DNA of 64,000 nt from Bombyx mori (taxonomy: Eukaryota > Arthropoda > Insecta > Lepidoptera > Bombycidae), in the NCBI RefSeq assembly GCF_030269925.1, contig NC_085133.1, positions 9,134,001 through 9,198,000 of the forward strand. Reading direction: 5' to 3'. The stretch's first letter is position 1. Each line of letters opens with the position of its first letter. A program made the translations under genes and the position numbers. A model generated the notes under the pieces. That model worked only from the letters and a program-made list of their open reading frames with translations, searched no databases and was not told where the DNA came from. This document shows positions 17,601 through 23,535 of the stretch, piece by piece.

Positions 17601-18742
17601 AAATGTAATTCGTAAGTTGTTGTATTATCTTGGAAATGTCGGTTCAACCTCACGCTTCAAGCCTCAAGTAAATAGCGGCATTCGTTAAGAGTCGTTATGG
17701 CCTAAAGGATAAAACGCCCGGTATACTCGTATCGGGCGATGCGACTGTACCAGTGTTCGAATCCCGCAGACACGATCAAATTTTTTTAATGAAACACTGA
17801 CCTATCTCATGCTTGCGATCGACTTAAACAATGACGGGAGGATAACATAGTGCTATATAAATAAATAAAAACATTATTTGCTCGGCTTCCGTATAGTTGA
17901 GAGAACAGACCTTAAGTCTCAAGGTTGGTGTCTGCATTCACGCTGTGACATCTATTGCCTTGTGGACTTATCACATTCTTCTGCCCTTCTCCCAGTCACC
18001 TGGGTGCGGCGCAACATGTTTTCTCCTTCCATACTCCTCTATCATATACCATTTCTTCGCTCACTCCCCTCTTACTTCTTTCTCTTCCCCTCTTAGTATT
18101 TACTCTCTTGTATGAGGACTTATAGGGAGCAATACTTTGCAGGCCGGTGTACGCTCTGCTGGACGAGTGCACGAGTGCCGTTTCCATGGAGACGGAGGTC
18201 GTCATGTATGAGGAGGCTGTCAAGGAGGGCATCACGCTACTCTCAATCACGCACCGACCGAGCGTGTGGTACGTATGATATACGACACAGTAAAATTCTC
18301 GCGCTTCCTCCATACACTGGTGTTAGGACGCCTTGTGAGTCCGCGCGAGTAAGTACCACCCTACCTATTTCTGCCGTGAAGCAGTAATGCGTTTCGGTTT
18401 GAAGGACGGGGCAGCCGTTGTAACTATATTGAGACCTTAGAACTCAAATCTCAAGGTGGGTGGCGCATTGTAGATGTCTATGGGCTCCAATAACCGCTTA
18501 ACAACCGAGCTAAGCAATAAAAAAAAAGACACGACAAAAACGAACACGCTGTATATAGGCCGCTGTGTATAGATGAGGTTTTCTTTCGTTTTCTCCTCAG
18601 GAAGTACCACACGCACGTTTTGGAGTTCGACGGCGCCGGCAACTGGTCGTTCCGGAAGCTGGACAAGGAGAGCGCGGTCTCCAGCCCCGCCATCAACAGC
18701 GCCGCGACCAGCACGCCAGCGGAGCCCCCCGCCGAACACTAG
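2508..18742 (+). CDS. Abcd1: Peroxisomal ABC half-transporter, ABCD1/ABCD2 (ALDP) type; whole gene, 14 exons
   Basis: Family role: ABCD1/2 proteins sit in the peroxisomal membrane as dimers and use ATP to import very-long-chain acyl-CoA for beta-oxidation. Seen here: 14 exons with canonical GT-AG borders and matching phases sum to 2265 nt, or 754 residues plus TAG, close to the usual ~745. In order: short N-terminal hydrophobic stretch (about 19-35), Cys-rich segment (72-84), conserved PGLNLEF segment (110-116) that leads into TM1 (about 136-157), [19 protein letters not shown] loop (193-211), [10 protein letters not shown] (336-345), Walker [10 protein letters not shown] (534-542), Q-loop Gln590, signature LSGGEKQR (649-656), Walker B YALLDE (669-674), H-loop ITHRP (701-705), and ALDP-type tail [16 protein letters not shown]3/PMP70 is less likely because the loop, C-terminal and HRPSVWKYHTH motifs are ALDP-like. 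Every catalytic residue is present, so the gene looks functional. Start: ATG at 2508 opens the only exon with an ABCD-like N-terminus. Confidence 0.95.
2699..2842. mobile_element. Foldback MITE, family F (copy 1)
   Basis: Inverted arms AACGTCCTCGATAGCGTAAA / TTTTACGCTATCGAGAACGTT with a short centre containing AACAGCGCCCCTAG. Lies in ABCD intron 1, 32 bp after exon 1. The left outer arm is shorter than in the copies at 21473 and 46447. Confidence 0.8.
3004..3268 (+). mobile_element. LINE-B 3' fragment
   Basis: Carries the family landmark CTCGCCGGATTTTCTCAGTG, the AGCAGTGCTCTTGCT motif and GAGCTCATCTACTCG near the 3' end. It resembles the 3' end of the minus-strand copy at 40655-41580. In ABCD intron 1. 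Confidence 0.8.
3761..4014 (+). mobile_element. Helitron-like non-autonomous element
   Basis: Starts at a TA-rich TCTATATATATA run leading into ATTGCTGTTCGTTAGTCTCG, and ends CTGCCGGGTCAGCTAGT. The TC start and CTAG end fit Helitrons. No target-site duplication seen. Confidence 0.45.
4138..4245 (-). mobile_element. tRNA-derived SINE fragment (non-Bm1 family)
   Basis: Minus strand holds a B-box-like GTTCGATTTGCACATCGGAC and an A-box-like region; the same GTTTGTCCGATG tail occurs at 22700-22800 and 30190-30330. Confidence 0.5.
4366..4672 (-). mobile_element. LINE-B 3' fragment
   Basis: Poly-T side at left (TTTTTATTTCCTACCTAAGC), then the LINE-B 3' UTR landmarks (ATCCGGCGAGAAACTCAATG, CGAGCCCTTCGCCGCAAGCG) on the minus strand. 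88 bp upstream of ABCD exon 2. Confidence 0.8.
4760..4888 (+). CDS. Abcd1: ABCD exon 2 (residues 54-96), Cys-rich
   Basis: Acceptor ATCACAG before 4760 and donor GTAAGT at 4889 enclose exactly 43 codons, phase 0 on both sides, so the exon could be skipped without a frameshift. It carries four clustered cysteines at residues 72, 76, 81 and 84 that I do not recall in vertebrate ABCD proteins. Support is the excellent splice sites and open frame rather than homology. Confidence 0.75.
5040..5312 (+). mobile_element. Helitron-like fragment
   Basis: Shares GTGAAATCTGTGATTATAGA and flanks with 950-1232 and ends near GATCCACTAGTG. ABCD intron 2. Confidence 0.45.
5549..5615 (+). mobile_element. LINE-A 3' terminal stub
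   Basis: Only the last ~57 bp of LINE-A (CCTTGTCCTGGTGAAACTGG ... AATCCTTCAATCAT) and a poly-A tail. A minimal 5'-truncated insertion in intron 2. Confidence 0.8.
5940..6141 (+). CDS. Abcd1: ABCD exon 3 (residues 97-164), TM1
   Basis: Acceptor CGCTTCAG, donor GTGAGT, end phase 1. It encodes an acidic linker, the [11 protein letters not shown] segment (110-120) in the region that in ALDP is linked to PEX19 binding and peroxisomal targeting, and the first membrane span ending in [13 protein letters not shown] (149-161), a hallmark of the ABCD family. Confidence 0.95.
6453..6660 (-). mobile_element. Helitron-like element
   Basis: Begins TAAGCGACCCGCCCTCGCTT, the minus-strand 3' end of a family also at 8288, 32935 and 33285; the internal part (ATGGATGTTATTATACATAT) is closest to the 33285 copy. 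ABCD intron 3. Confidence 0.5.
6889..7120 (+). CDS. Abcd1: ABCD exon 4 (residues 164-241), TM2 and loop
   Basis: Acceptor ATATTCCAG, donor GTGAGT, end phase 2. It encodes [20 protein letters not shown] (184-203) and then [20 protein letters not shown], nearly invariant in ALDP-type transporters. The 3' two-thirds of this exon, with flanking intron, is duplicated in intron 8 at 11351-11547. Confidence 0.97.
7503..7612 (-). mobile_element. LINE-C 3' fragment
   Basis: TTATTGCCCTTAGGCAGACG followed by GTGAGTGGTTACCGTCGCCC and a GGGGCAGAGCC motif. The same 3' end occurs at 24655, 29040, 37733, 44888 and 50350. Confidence 0.7.
7778..7910 (+). mobile_element. LINE 3' tail with TTTGATTTGA repeats (RTE-like)
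   Basis: GCCCGCTGAGTTTCTTGCCA ... TTTTGACGTTCAACAAG, ending in a (TTTGA)n tail. I recall this as a common lepidopteran LINE tail; the clade is uncertain. Confidence 0.5.
7961..8100 (+). CDS. Abcd1: ABCD exon 5 (residues 241-288)
   Basis: Acceptor CTCATCCAG, donor GTGGGT, phases 2 to 1. It encodes [20 protein letters not shown] followed by a hydrophobic span, matching the LTEDV...SVAHLYSNLTKP region of ABCD1. Confidence 0.95.
8127..8262 (-). mobile_element. Bm1 SINE, partial
   Basis: Poly-T then GCTTAGATGGGTCAACGCTC and ACATCTACAACGTAAATGCC: the 3' third of Bm1 on the minus strand, 26 bp after ABCD exon 5. Confidence 0.85.
8288..8491 (-). mobile_element. Helitron-like element
   Basis: CTAGCGACCCGCCCTCGCTT at left, TAATATTAGTATAGAT at right. 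On minus it runs from a TCTATACTAATATT start to a CTAG end. Includes a (CAAA)n run. ABCD intron 5. Confidence 0.55.
8665..9080 (+). mobile_element. 416-bp poly-A retroposon, family R (copy 1)
   Basis: Flanked by the perfect 13-bp duplication AATGCTGTCAGCG (8652-8664, 9081-9093). Starts GGACTTTTTGGCGGGAACGC and ends with poly-A. No coding capacity, so SINE-like or a processed LINE part. Relatives at 13692, 14061 and 23093. ABCD intron 5. Confidence 0.85.
9238..9362 (+). mobile_element. Bm1 SINE, partial
   Basis: ACTGGTCGTAGGACCTCTTG ... TTTCTGCCGTAAAGCAGTAA, central Bm1 only, internally deleted. ABCD intron 5. Confidence 0.8.
9518..9690 (+). CDS. Abcd1: ABCD exon 6 (residues 288-345)
   Basis: Acceptor CACTTCAAG, donor GTAGGT, phases 1 to 0. 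It encodes a membrane segment, [20 protein letters not shown] and the cytosolic [10 protein letters not shown] motif (336-345), the ABCD equivalent of the EAA-like coupling motif. Confidence 0.96.
9764..10002 (-). mobile_element. Bm1 SINE, 3' half
   Basis: TTTATTGCTTAGATGGGTGG through GGTCCTACCGCCAGTG on the minus strand. Its edge is about 25 bp from the ABCD exon 7 acceptor. Confidence 0.9.
10028..10199 (+). CDS. Abcd1: ABCD exon 7 (residues 346-403)
   Basis: Acceptor ATCCGCCAG, donor GTACGT, phases 0 to 1. It encodes [19 protein letters not shown] and the following membrane span (family WYVMLEQF motif). A Bm1 SINE ends about 25 bp upstream of the acceptor, so the branch-point/pyrimidine region is largely SINE-adjacent sequence. 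Confidence 0.96.
10285..10345 (+). repeat. Possible LTR fragment
   Basis: TTACGCCGGTAAGAGCAACG with CCATCTGTCGTCGAATAG matches the core of the LTR-like segment at 43140-43185. Short, so tentative. Confidence 0.35.
11146..11252 (+). CDS. Abcd1: ABCD exon 8 (residues 403-438)
   Basis: Acceptor GCTTTTCCAG, donor GTACGA, phases 1 to 0. It encodes [29 protein letters not shown] (shown in full only as the translated exon), corresponding to the family [21 protein letters not shown] region. Confidence 0.95.
11351..11547 (+). pseudogene. Partial duplicate of ABCD exon 4 plus intron 4 sequence, inside intron 8
   Basis: Closely matches 7021-7219: the 3' 100 bp of exon 4 (from GAACCAGACTGGTC) and about 99 bp of the following intron. 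Differences include a one-base deletion near the exon end (ATCGAAATGC for ATCGAAAACGC) that shifts frame, and donor GTAACT for GTGAGT. It lacks the exon 4 acceptor and is out of place in the protein order, so it is a dead pseudo-exon. A Bm1 SINE abuts its 3' edge. Confidence 0.9.
11548..11982 (-). mobile_element. Bm1 SINE, near full length
   Basis: Minus-strand copy from the tRNA-like head (A box at the right end near 11975, B-box GTGTTCGAATCCCGC on minus) to the A-rich tail at 11548. It directly abuts the exon 4 duplicate. ABCD intron 8. Confidence 0.9.
11983..12051 (-). mobile_element. Bm1 SINE, short internal fragment
   Basis: CATTACTGCTTCACGGCAGA to CTCACAAGACGTCC, joined directly to the head of the preceding Bm1 in the same orientation, as if by recombination between two copies. 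Confidence 0.8.
12075..12487. mobile_element. hAT-like MITE, copy in ABCD intron 8
   Basis: Terminal inverted repeats TAGAGATGAAACGGATA / TATCCGTTTCATCTCTA, with near-identical 8-bp flanks ATGGATAC (12067-12074) and ACGGATAC (12488-12495). The interior is full of GGCCGGATAC motifs. No ORF. It ends about 30 bp before exon 9. Confidence 0.8.
12518..12674 (+). CDS. Abcd1: ABCD exon 9 (residues 439-491)
   Basis: Acceptor GGTTTGCAG, phases 0 to 1. It encodes [19 protein letters not shown] and the linker to the nucleotide-binding domain. GC-rich. The donor GTCACT departs from GTRAGT but is the only site giving correct phase. A hAT-like MITE ends about 30 bp upstream of the acceptor. Confidence 0.93.
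12675..12914 (+). repeat. GC-rich ~100-bp tandem duplication after ABCD exon 9
   Basis: The stretch with CTGCCGCCCCCTGCGCCC and CTAATACCCTCTTGACACATG recurs from about 12779 with CTAATACCGTCTTAATACATG. Both units end in degenerate Bm1-like sequence (CATTACTGCTTCATCACAG). Confidence 0.65.
12915..13160 (+). mobile_element. LINE-B 3' fragment
   Basis: CTCGCCGGATCTTCTCAGTG, GCACGGCTCTTGCTAGGG and GAGCTCACCTACTAG landmarks, ending near GACCATGAGCTTAGATAAAA. ABCD intron 9. Confidence 0.85.
13266..13445 (+). mobile_element. Helitron-like fragment
   Basis: TCAAATTGAGAATATGTTAA ... GGGGACCACTAGTG, third member of the family at 950 and 5040. It ends about 67 bp before exon 10. Confidence 0.45.
13513..13666 (+). 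CDS. Abcd1: ABCD exon 10 (residues 491-542), Walker A
   Basis: Acceptor CGTTCCTCAG, donor GTGAGA, phases 1 to 2. It encodes the start of the ATP-binding domain: [12 protein letters not shown] (505-516), then [14 protein letters not shown] with the Walker A lysine at residue 540. Confidence 0.97.
13692..14049 (-). mobile_element. Retroposon family R (copy 2)
   Basis: Poly-T then TTATGACCTCGTAACTAAGA ... ACTTCACTCCTCGCGTTCCC. Flanked by CAGCATCGGCC (13681-13691) and CAGCACCGGTC (14050-14060). Head-to-tail neighbour of the next copy. ABCD intron 10. Confidence 0.8.
14061..14473 (-). mobile_element. Retroposon family R (copy 3)
   Basis: Poly-T then TTATGACCTGGTAACTGAGA ... GCGTTCCCGCCAAAAAGTC. 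Flanked by GCACCGGTC on both sides (14052-14060, 14474-14482), sharing the target repeat with copy 2. Confidence 0.85.
14870..15125 (+). repeat. Repeat T tail, tandemly duplicated
   Basis: AAATTTCGAGTTAATCCGAC ... GTCTGAAGCTAA..AAGCGTATT occurs twice in a row (14915-15020, 15030-15120). The same block ends the larger copies at 16600, 49445 and 57400. It ends about 20 bp before exon 11. Confidence 0.7.
15145..15291 (+). CDS. Abcd1: ABCD exon 11 (residues 542-591), Q-loop
   Basis: Acceptor ACATACAG, donor GTACTC, phases 2 to 2. It encodes [17 protein letters not shown] and ends MFYIPQR with Q-loop Gln590. Between these lies an extra Cys-rich insert (Cys 564, 566, 569, 579), about 16 residues longer than vertebrate ABCD1. 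GC-rich. Confidence 0.96.
15469..15535. repeat. AT-rich palindrome
   Basis: ACTTATAATAATTACAAAAT and its reverse complement are separated by ~8 bp, with part of the arm repeated again after. Simple hairpin; no coding. ABCD intron 11. Confidence 0.8.
15895..16219 (-). mobile_element. Bm1 SINE, head and middle
   Basis: Minus strand from the tRNA-like head (near 16215) to TCTAAGGTCTCAAG at 15900; the 3' tail is missing. It ends about 50 bp before ABCD exon 12. Confidence 0.9.
16269..16493 (+). CDS. Abcd1: ABCD exon 12 (residues 591-666), signature motif
   Basis: Acceptor GCGTTGCAG, donor GTGCGC, phases 2 to 2. It encodes [18 protein letters not shown], an Ala/Arg-rich helical stretch (609-642) and the ABC signature [18 protein letters not shown]. 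Very GC-rich, with G/C in nearly every third position, in contrast to the AT-rich introns. Confidence 0.97.
16600..17070 (+). mobile_element. Repeat T, larger copy with internal inverted repeat
   Basis: TTTTATAGAAAATCCAACTA near 16605 and its inverse TAGTTGGATTTTCTATAAAA near 16807; ends AAATTTCGAGTTAATCCGAC, then (CATA)n and GAAGCTAATAAAAGCGTATT. Unclassified DNA-element-like repeat; a LINE/SINE scrap (16683-16770, GCAAACGAGCAAGACGGGTC) lies inside. Confidence 0.55.
17255..17495 (+). mobile_element. LINE-B 3' fragment
   Basis: CACAGCCCACTGAGTTTCTC, then TAGATTCTGCGAAGCACGGC and GCTAGGGTTCGTGTTAGCAA. ABCD intron 12. Confidence 0.85.
17690..17860 (+). mobile_element. Bm1 SINE, tRNA-like head only
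   Basis: A box TGGCCTAAAGGAT (17698-17710) and B box GTGTTCGAATCCCGC (17753-17767) are recognisable; the following region is diverged. Confidence 0.75.
17960..18095 (-). mobile_element. RTE-like LINE C-terminal remnant
   Basis: Minus strand encodes [20 protein letters not shown] then CAAPR and a stop, as in the copy at 47560-47910 and many lepidopteran LINE C-termini. It lies 48 bp before ABCD exon 13. Confidence 0.7.
18143..18268 (+). CDS. Abcd1: ABCD exon 13 (residues 666-708), Walker B and H-loop
   Basis: Acceptor ACTTTGCAG, donor GTACGT, phases 2 to 2. It encodes [12 protein letters not shown] (Walker B with catalytic Glu674, then D-loop) and [11 protein letters not shown] with switch histidine 703. 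Confidence 0.97.
18316..18530 (+). mobile_element. Bm1 SINE, 3' half
   Basis: TGGTGTTAGGACGCCTTGTG ... CTAAGCAATAAAAAAAAA. ABCD intron 13, ending about 70 bp before the last exon. Confidence 0.9.
18601..18742 (+). CDS. Abcd1: ABCD exon 14 (residues 708-754), C-terminus
   Basis: Acceptor TTCTCCTCAG, phase 2 start, stop TAG at 18740-18742. It encodes [20 protein letters not shown], matching the ALDP C-terminal motif, then a short Ser/Ala/Pro tail. Ends about where ALDP proteins vary in length; no long C-terminal coiled region. Confidence 0.96.
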
Positions 18743-19525
18743 CCAAGTCTCGACACGTATCTGACAGGAACGATGACAAAATGGCGCGGTTTTATTTTTC
18801 AAAATGGCGCGGTTTTATTTTTCAAAATGGCGACTGACGTTTCTCCAAAGCGTGGACGTGAATCAACGCAATTTAAAATTATCGATTATCGAGATCTAAT
18901 TGAAATTAAAATTATACGAAATAGAGGAGAGGGGGCTACATTAAAATGTTTTGAGGTGAAGCTGTTGAAAGACCGTAAAATCGTTTCTTTCTGAATCATC
19001 AGGAAATCGGGACGAACTTGAAAGTTGTTGTACTATGTTTTGACTTATTGACAGTGTCCAAAACAGCACACGGTAGAACTGTTCAATAGCAGCACCCTTT
19101 TTTTAATGTACGGTTAGAACATTCCAGAATGCTGTAGATAAGACTTGGCTATACGTCATTAGACCAGAGTGGTTAAAGAACGCGAAGGAGTGAAGCACAC
19201 AGGAGGCATAATGAATTAAATACTTAAAAACTTTAGTTGATTTTAAACCTTATCTCGATAAGTTTAGGTGCATTTTCCTTTGAGGAACTATTTTACTTAT
19301 ACACATTTTGTACTCAACGTACGAATACTAGATATGGTCGTCATGTGTGTTCTATTATTAACGAAGTTATACAATTTTAAACATTACACCGGTATGTTTG
19401 AAGTATAATTTTGAATGTACGCATACCGGAGGAGTATATGGAAGCTTAAAACGTCCCGAATTTTGCGTATCACAGTAATTTAATAAATGTTTAGAGATTT
19501 GTAATAAAAGATGTAATAAATGTAA
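18743..19525 (+). other. Probable 3' UTR and poly-A signals of the ABCD gene
   Basis: No recognised repeat follows the stop for about 750 bp. AATAAA hexamers at 19482, 19503 and 19515 are candidate poly-A signals. A 23-bp tandem repeat (two full units plus a partial, 18778-18832, core AAAATGGCGCGG) lies just after the stop. The exact 3' end is inferred. Confidence 0.5.
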
Positions 19526-19739
19526 GTATAGATGTAAATATATAAAAAAAACTAAAATTTATGCTTATGAAAATAATATGTATTTAATGAACAATAACTT
19601 GATTATGTGTTGTTTTTAGTGATTCTGATTAAGTGATAATTTAGAGATTAAATATGACATTCGTAAAAGCTATTAAACTAACGAATATATTATATAAAAA
19701 ACATACTGTACTGAAGCAGCCATGGTATTGCAAAAACAG

Positions 19740-19856
19740 ATAATATTTACAGTACAACGGCTGTCCTGTACCCTTCAAACCTTACTGCTTCTTAGAAATA
19801 GGCAGGGTAACGGTACCTACCCGTGTAGGCTCATAAAATGCCCTTCCACTAGTAAA
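19740..19856 (-). mobile_element. Bm1 SINE, decayed fragment
   Basis: ACAACGGCTGTCCTGTACCC ... GGTACCTACCCGTGTAGGCT, with internal losses. Confidence 0.7.
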
Positions 19857-19954
19857 AGTGTTATAAGTCAGCAGTTCCTAACCTGAATACGAGATTACAA
19901 CACCCTATATAAAACTAATGGCGTAAATCCGCATATCTTTATTTTTGGTTTTCA

Positions 19955-20580
19955 ATTAATAATAATAATAATAATAAAACATTTATTTCAGAAAAAATCC
20001 ATAAAATAATAATAATACAATAGTCAGCACACAAACATTTCAACAATACAAATAGAAAATGAACAATATACTAATTCAATTAATTAAATATACAAAGGAA
20101 ATGAATTAGAAACACATAATTATATCAATACAGTAGTAACCACTCTATGTCAATATTAGCTATCATTATGTCAATCAGTCAATTAATTTGGAGAAAAAAT
20201 AAAATAAAAAGAAAATCATACACATTTCATAATGAAGAGTAAAATAATAATAAGGATATGTCAGTCTTGTCCGGTAATTATACACATCCATTTATGTTGG
20301 ATCGGACAATCAGCGCGAGAAGCAATCATCCCGAGGATGCCATTACTACTGTCTCTCACTCGTCTTAAAAAAGAGGCAACCTTTTTTCGGATTATAGCTT
20401 GATAGCCATCCGTCCGGGCATCAGCAAACATTTGCGACGCACTGCAGTAGGGAGGCAGCCGCAATAGCACCCTGAAGATGTTGTTATATTGAGCGCGCAG
20501 GACCCTGGCAGCCCGTTGAGTATGATTCACCCATAGACTGCTGCTTAATGTTAAGAAAGTCAGCTCCTGTCCCATGATAA
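19955..20580 (-). mobile_element. CR1-like LINE 3' end with TTA-type tail
   Basis: Minus-strand ORF (20261-20575) encodes RAARVLRAQYNNIFRVLLRL, MFADARTDGYQAIIRKKVAS and LRRVRDSSN, a C-terminal LINE signature common in moths. An (ATA)n run at 19958-19978 marks the 3' end. Confidence 0.65.
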
Positions 20581-20675
20581 TAATTTAAGCGTGAAATTAC
20601 AAAGTGTATAGAAAGAATAAATCAAGGAATTCCAGATATTGTACTTATACAGTGTGTAGCAAAAAACATCAGCAG

Positions 20676-20788
20676 TGTGCTTGGAACGTTTGCGTACGTT
20701 TGCCGCTAGGGGCGCTGTTCCAACTGCATACAAATTCGAGTTAACTTTTACTCTATCGAGTACATTAAAAGACTCGCACTAAGCACTG
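20676..20788. mobile_element. Foldback MITE, family F (copy 2, one arm)
   Basis: Centre GCCGCTAGGGGCGCTGTTCC and right arm AGTTAACTTTTACTCTATCG with AAAGACTCGCACTAAGCAC; the left arm is nearly lost. Confidence 0.8.
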
Positions 20789-21472
20789 GTCCGGTTAAAT
20801 TTTGAAGTTGTTACTTTAAAAAACTTGAACGTCAAATCGATATGTTTTATAGCTTAGGGATGTAGATACATTATGTCGAATTTAATCAAAATAACTTTAT
20901 AAAATCAATGAAAAATAAAAATAAATTTAAAAGATTCTCAATAACTAAATAAAATAAGATGTTCTAAGTGAGTTGACTTGAAATTTGGAATTAAATGTCA
21001 TATTTTAATATTTTGAAAAGCGCGGTAGTAGGTATCAGTAGCCTAGCGCCGCGCGAGGTCATTCACCTCCAGTTGTACGTAACTTTTATTGTGATCTTGT
21101 TCTACTTAAATATTTTTTCTTAATCAAAGGCAAAGGGTTTATGTGAGTATGACTATGACATGTATGATACCGAAAAAAAAAATTTTTAATTCCTGCCCGA
21201 GTATATATATTTTAGAATTAGTTTCTGAATGAGATTATCAAAGTGGCTGTTGATTTTGAATGTGTTTTTTTTTCATAAAATTAATTACATATTAAATTAT
21301 ATTTTTTTCGTGGAAAAAAAAATAAATAAACTATATTTTCTATTTTTACTATTGTGTATAGTGTAAATATATCTAATAGGATACAATTTTTTTATGGCTG
21401 TCCAATCGGGAACGATAAATGAAATAAATGGGTTTTTTTAATATTTTCAGTGTTTTATTTAACTTTTACCAG
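20789..21472. other. AT-rich spacer, nothing recognised
   Basis: No coding signal, tRNA-like sequence or recognised repeat; mostly A/T runs. Confidence 0.4.
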
Positions 21473-21645
21473 TGTGCTTAGTGCGAATTTTTTAACGTTC
21501 TCGATAGCGTAAAAGTTAACCCAATTTTGTATGCAGTTAGAACAGCGCCCCTAGCGGCAAACGTACGCAAACGATCCCATTCCATACAAATATGAGCTAA
21601 CTTTTACGCTATCGAGAACGTTAAAAAACTCGCACTAAGCACACA
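21473..21645. mobile_element. Foldback MITE, family F (copy 3, best preserved)
   Basis: Arms GTGCTTAGTGCGAATTTTTTAACGTTCTCGATAGCG (positions 21477-21512) and its inverse at right, ending CTCGCACTAAGCAC. About 170 bp with a ~50-bp centre containing AACAGCGCCCCTAGCGGC. Confidence 0.85.
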
Positions 21646-21729
21646 GTTCTTTAGGTGTACTTTTTTTAAAATGGAAGGCGTCACATCTCTTGTTAATTTT
21701 GTTCCGATCCACGAGGAAGTTTGACAAGC

Positions 21730-22315
21730 GGTAGGCAGCGGCTTGGCTCTGCTTCTGGCATTGCTTGACTCGGGTAACCGTACTCGTCGAATCCGTCAAA
21801 GAGCTGGCGTGCAACCTAACTCATGCAGCAGCCCGCTTAGTTTCTCGTTGGATCTTCTCGGCGGATCACGATTCCGATCCGGTAGTAGATTTATTCGCGA
21901 AGCAGCTGCTCTTGAGTTGTCAGATCCGATAACTTTTGCATTAGACGACTTCAGTTCTAACACTAGGAGCAGGCTTAGGGACCTCGGTAACCGTACTCGT
22001 CGAACTCGACAAAGAGTTCGACGTGCAACCTAACTCATGCATCAGCTCGCTTAGTTTCTTAACGGTTCTTTTCAGGGGGTCGCGATTCCGATCCGGTAGT
22101 AGATTCATTCGCGAAGCAATTGCTCTTGAGTTGTTAGGTCTCCCTCGGAGGCGCTCGGGCAGATATTAGCTAATCCTACCCAAAGGGGTGGGATTAGCCA
22201 AAAGTGGCTGAGCCTTTGCTCGCTCACTTATCCTGGTGAAACTGGTAAGGCCTTCTGGCCGTAACCGCTAACCATTAGGTGGGTTATATGTTTGTCTGCC
22301 TATAACGGCAATAAA
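21730..22315 (+). mobile_element. LINE-A 3' fragment, tandem, nested in a LINE-C 3' end
   Basis: Two LINE-A 3' segments in a row (21771-21920 and 21921-22260), the second starting again in the ORF2 end (CAGATCCGATAACTTTTGCA). LINE-C sequence lies on both sides (GGTAGGCAGCGGCTTGGCTC at left, GTTTGTCTGCCTATAACGGC at right), so LINE-A inserted into LINE-C. Confidence 0.75.
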
Positions 22316-22359
22316 AATAATAAGGCTTGAGAGCTTAAACTGCCTTTACCATAATTGGT

Positions 22360-22445
22360 GGGCTAGTTTACGAAGCTCAGCCTGAAAAGATTTGCTAACA
22401 TCTGCCCTAGCAAGAGCAGTGCTGCGCTAAATCTATCATCGGAAT
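22360..22445 (-). mobile_element. LINE-B 3' scrap
   Basis: GATTTGCTAACATCTGCCCTAGCAAGAGCAGTG on minus (positions 22390-22423) matches the LINE-B 3' UTR. Confidence 0.6.
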
Positions 22446-22494
22446 GTAAATGAATCGAGCTCTACGCGTCTACACTAAGTTGTCTACAGTATTC

Positions 22495-22630
22495 ATTAGT
22501 TTAGTGTTTCTTCAGGTTTAAATGTGTGATAACTGTTTATCAATCGTTTAGCATCTAGGAAACTGCACAAACATTGAAAAATTTAACATAGTCGCTTGGC
22601 GTAGCTTCTTCCAAAAAGCCTCAGCAATTA
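22495..22630 (+). mobile_element. Retroposon family R, decayed piece
   Basis: TTAGTGTTTCTTCAGGTTTA and the CACAAACATTGAAAAATTTA region align to the 5' part of the 8665 copy with many changes. Confidence 0.55.
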
Positions 22631-22689
22631 AACATACTTATATATGTTTAAATATATACATATATAGATAATAAACACCCAGAAAAAGG

Positions 22690-22805
22690 CCAAACGCATC
22701 TGTTCATCACATGAATGTTTGTCCGATGTGGGAATCGAACTCGCGAACCTCGGCGCAATAGTCAAGGGCACTGCCTACTGGACCATCCAGTCAGTCAATA
22801 CCAGT
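22690..22805 (-). mobile_element. tRNA-derived SINE (non-Bm1 family)
   Basis: Minus strand: GATGGTCCAGTAGGCAGTGC (A-box area), GGTTCGCGAGTTCGATTCCC (B box), then CACATCGGACAAACATTC and a ...GGGTGTTTATTATC tail, as at 30190. Confidence 0.7.
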
Positions 22806-23092
22806 TGACAAAGTCAAAGATGAATCAGTACAGCGGTTAAACCACGTTATCTTCGATTTTTTTTCTTTGTCCATATGTTCATTTATTTGACCTTGCTCGT
22901 AACAACGAACCCTTGGATTGAGATAATTATTATTGTTGTTTGTCTAATAAATCGCGTTGGAGCGTCGAAAACTATTTTCATTTGATAAATATAATTTACT
23001 CACTCGAATTCTTCAGAAATGTATTCGCAAATGACAATAAATGATCTTTATAGAAAAGTTGACGGTAGCTAGTTATAATAAACAAATATTGA

Positions 23093-23493
23093 AAATTTTT
23101 TTTAAGGGCTTTCATGACCTGGTAACTGAGACCTTTAAGTCATGTCTTATTTTAATTTATATTCATATTTTTATGAAAAATGATATTATGGAGTGAAATG
23201 AAATGAAAATAATTAATTTGAAACATTAATCAACTGGGATGAAATGAAATGGGATGAAATTAATCTTAGTAAAATTGTGGTAATTTACTAAGATTTTTTC
23301 AGTGGACTTTTTGGAGGATCCCGAGAAGTTACGTCCAGCGACTTTGTTTAATTTTTCCACATTTGTCACTTTCACAGATATTAAACAGTTAATAAACTAC
23401 CATTATTACACATTTAAACCCGAAGAAACACTAAATAGACAAAATAAAACAAATCACACAACTTCACTCCTCGCGTTCCCGCCAAAAAGTCTC
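23093..23493 (-). mobile_element. Retroposon family R (copy 4)
   Basis: Flanked by AATATTGA (23085-23092, 23494-23501). Poly-T, TCATGACCTGGTAACTGAGA ... GCGTTCCCGCCAAAAAGTC. Confidence 0.85.
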
Positions 23494-23535
23494 AATATTG
23501 ACAAATAACACCTTAGTTGGGCTTGCCCACGGAAT

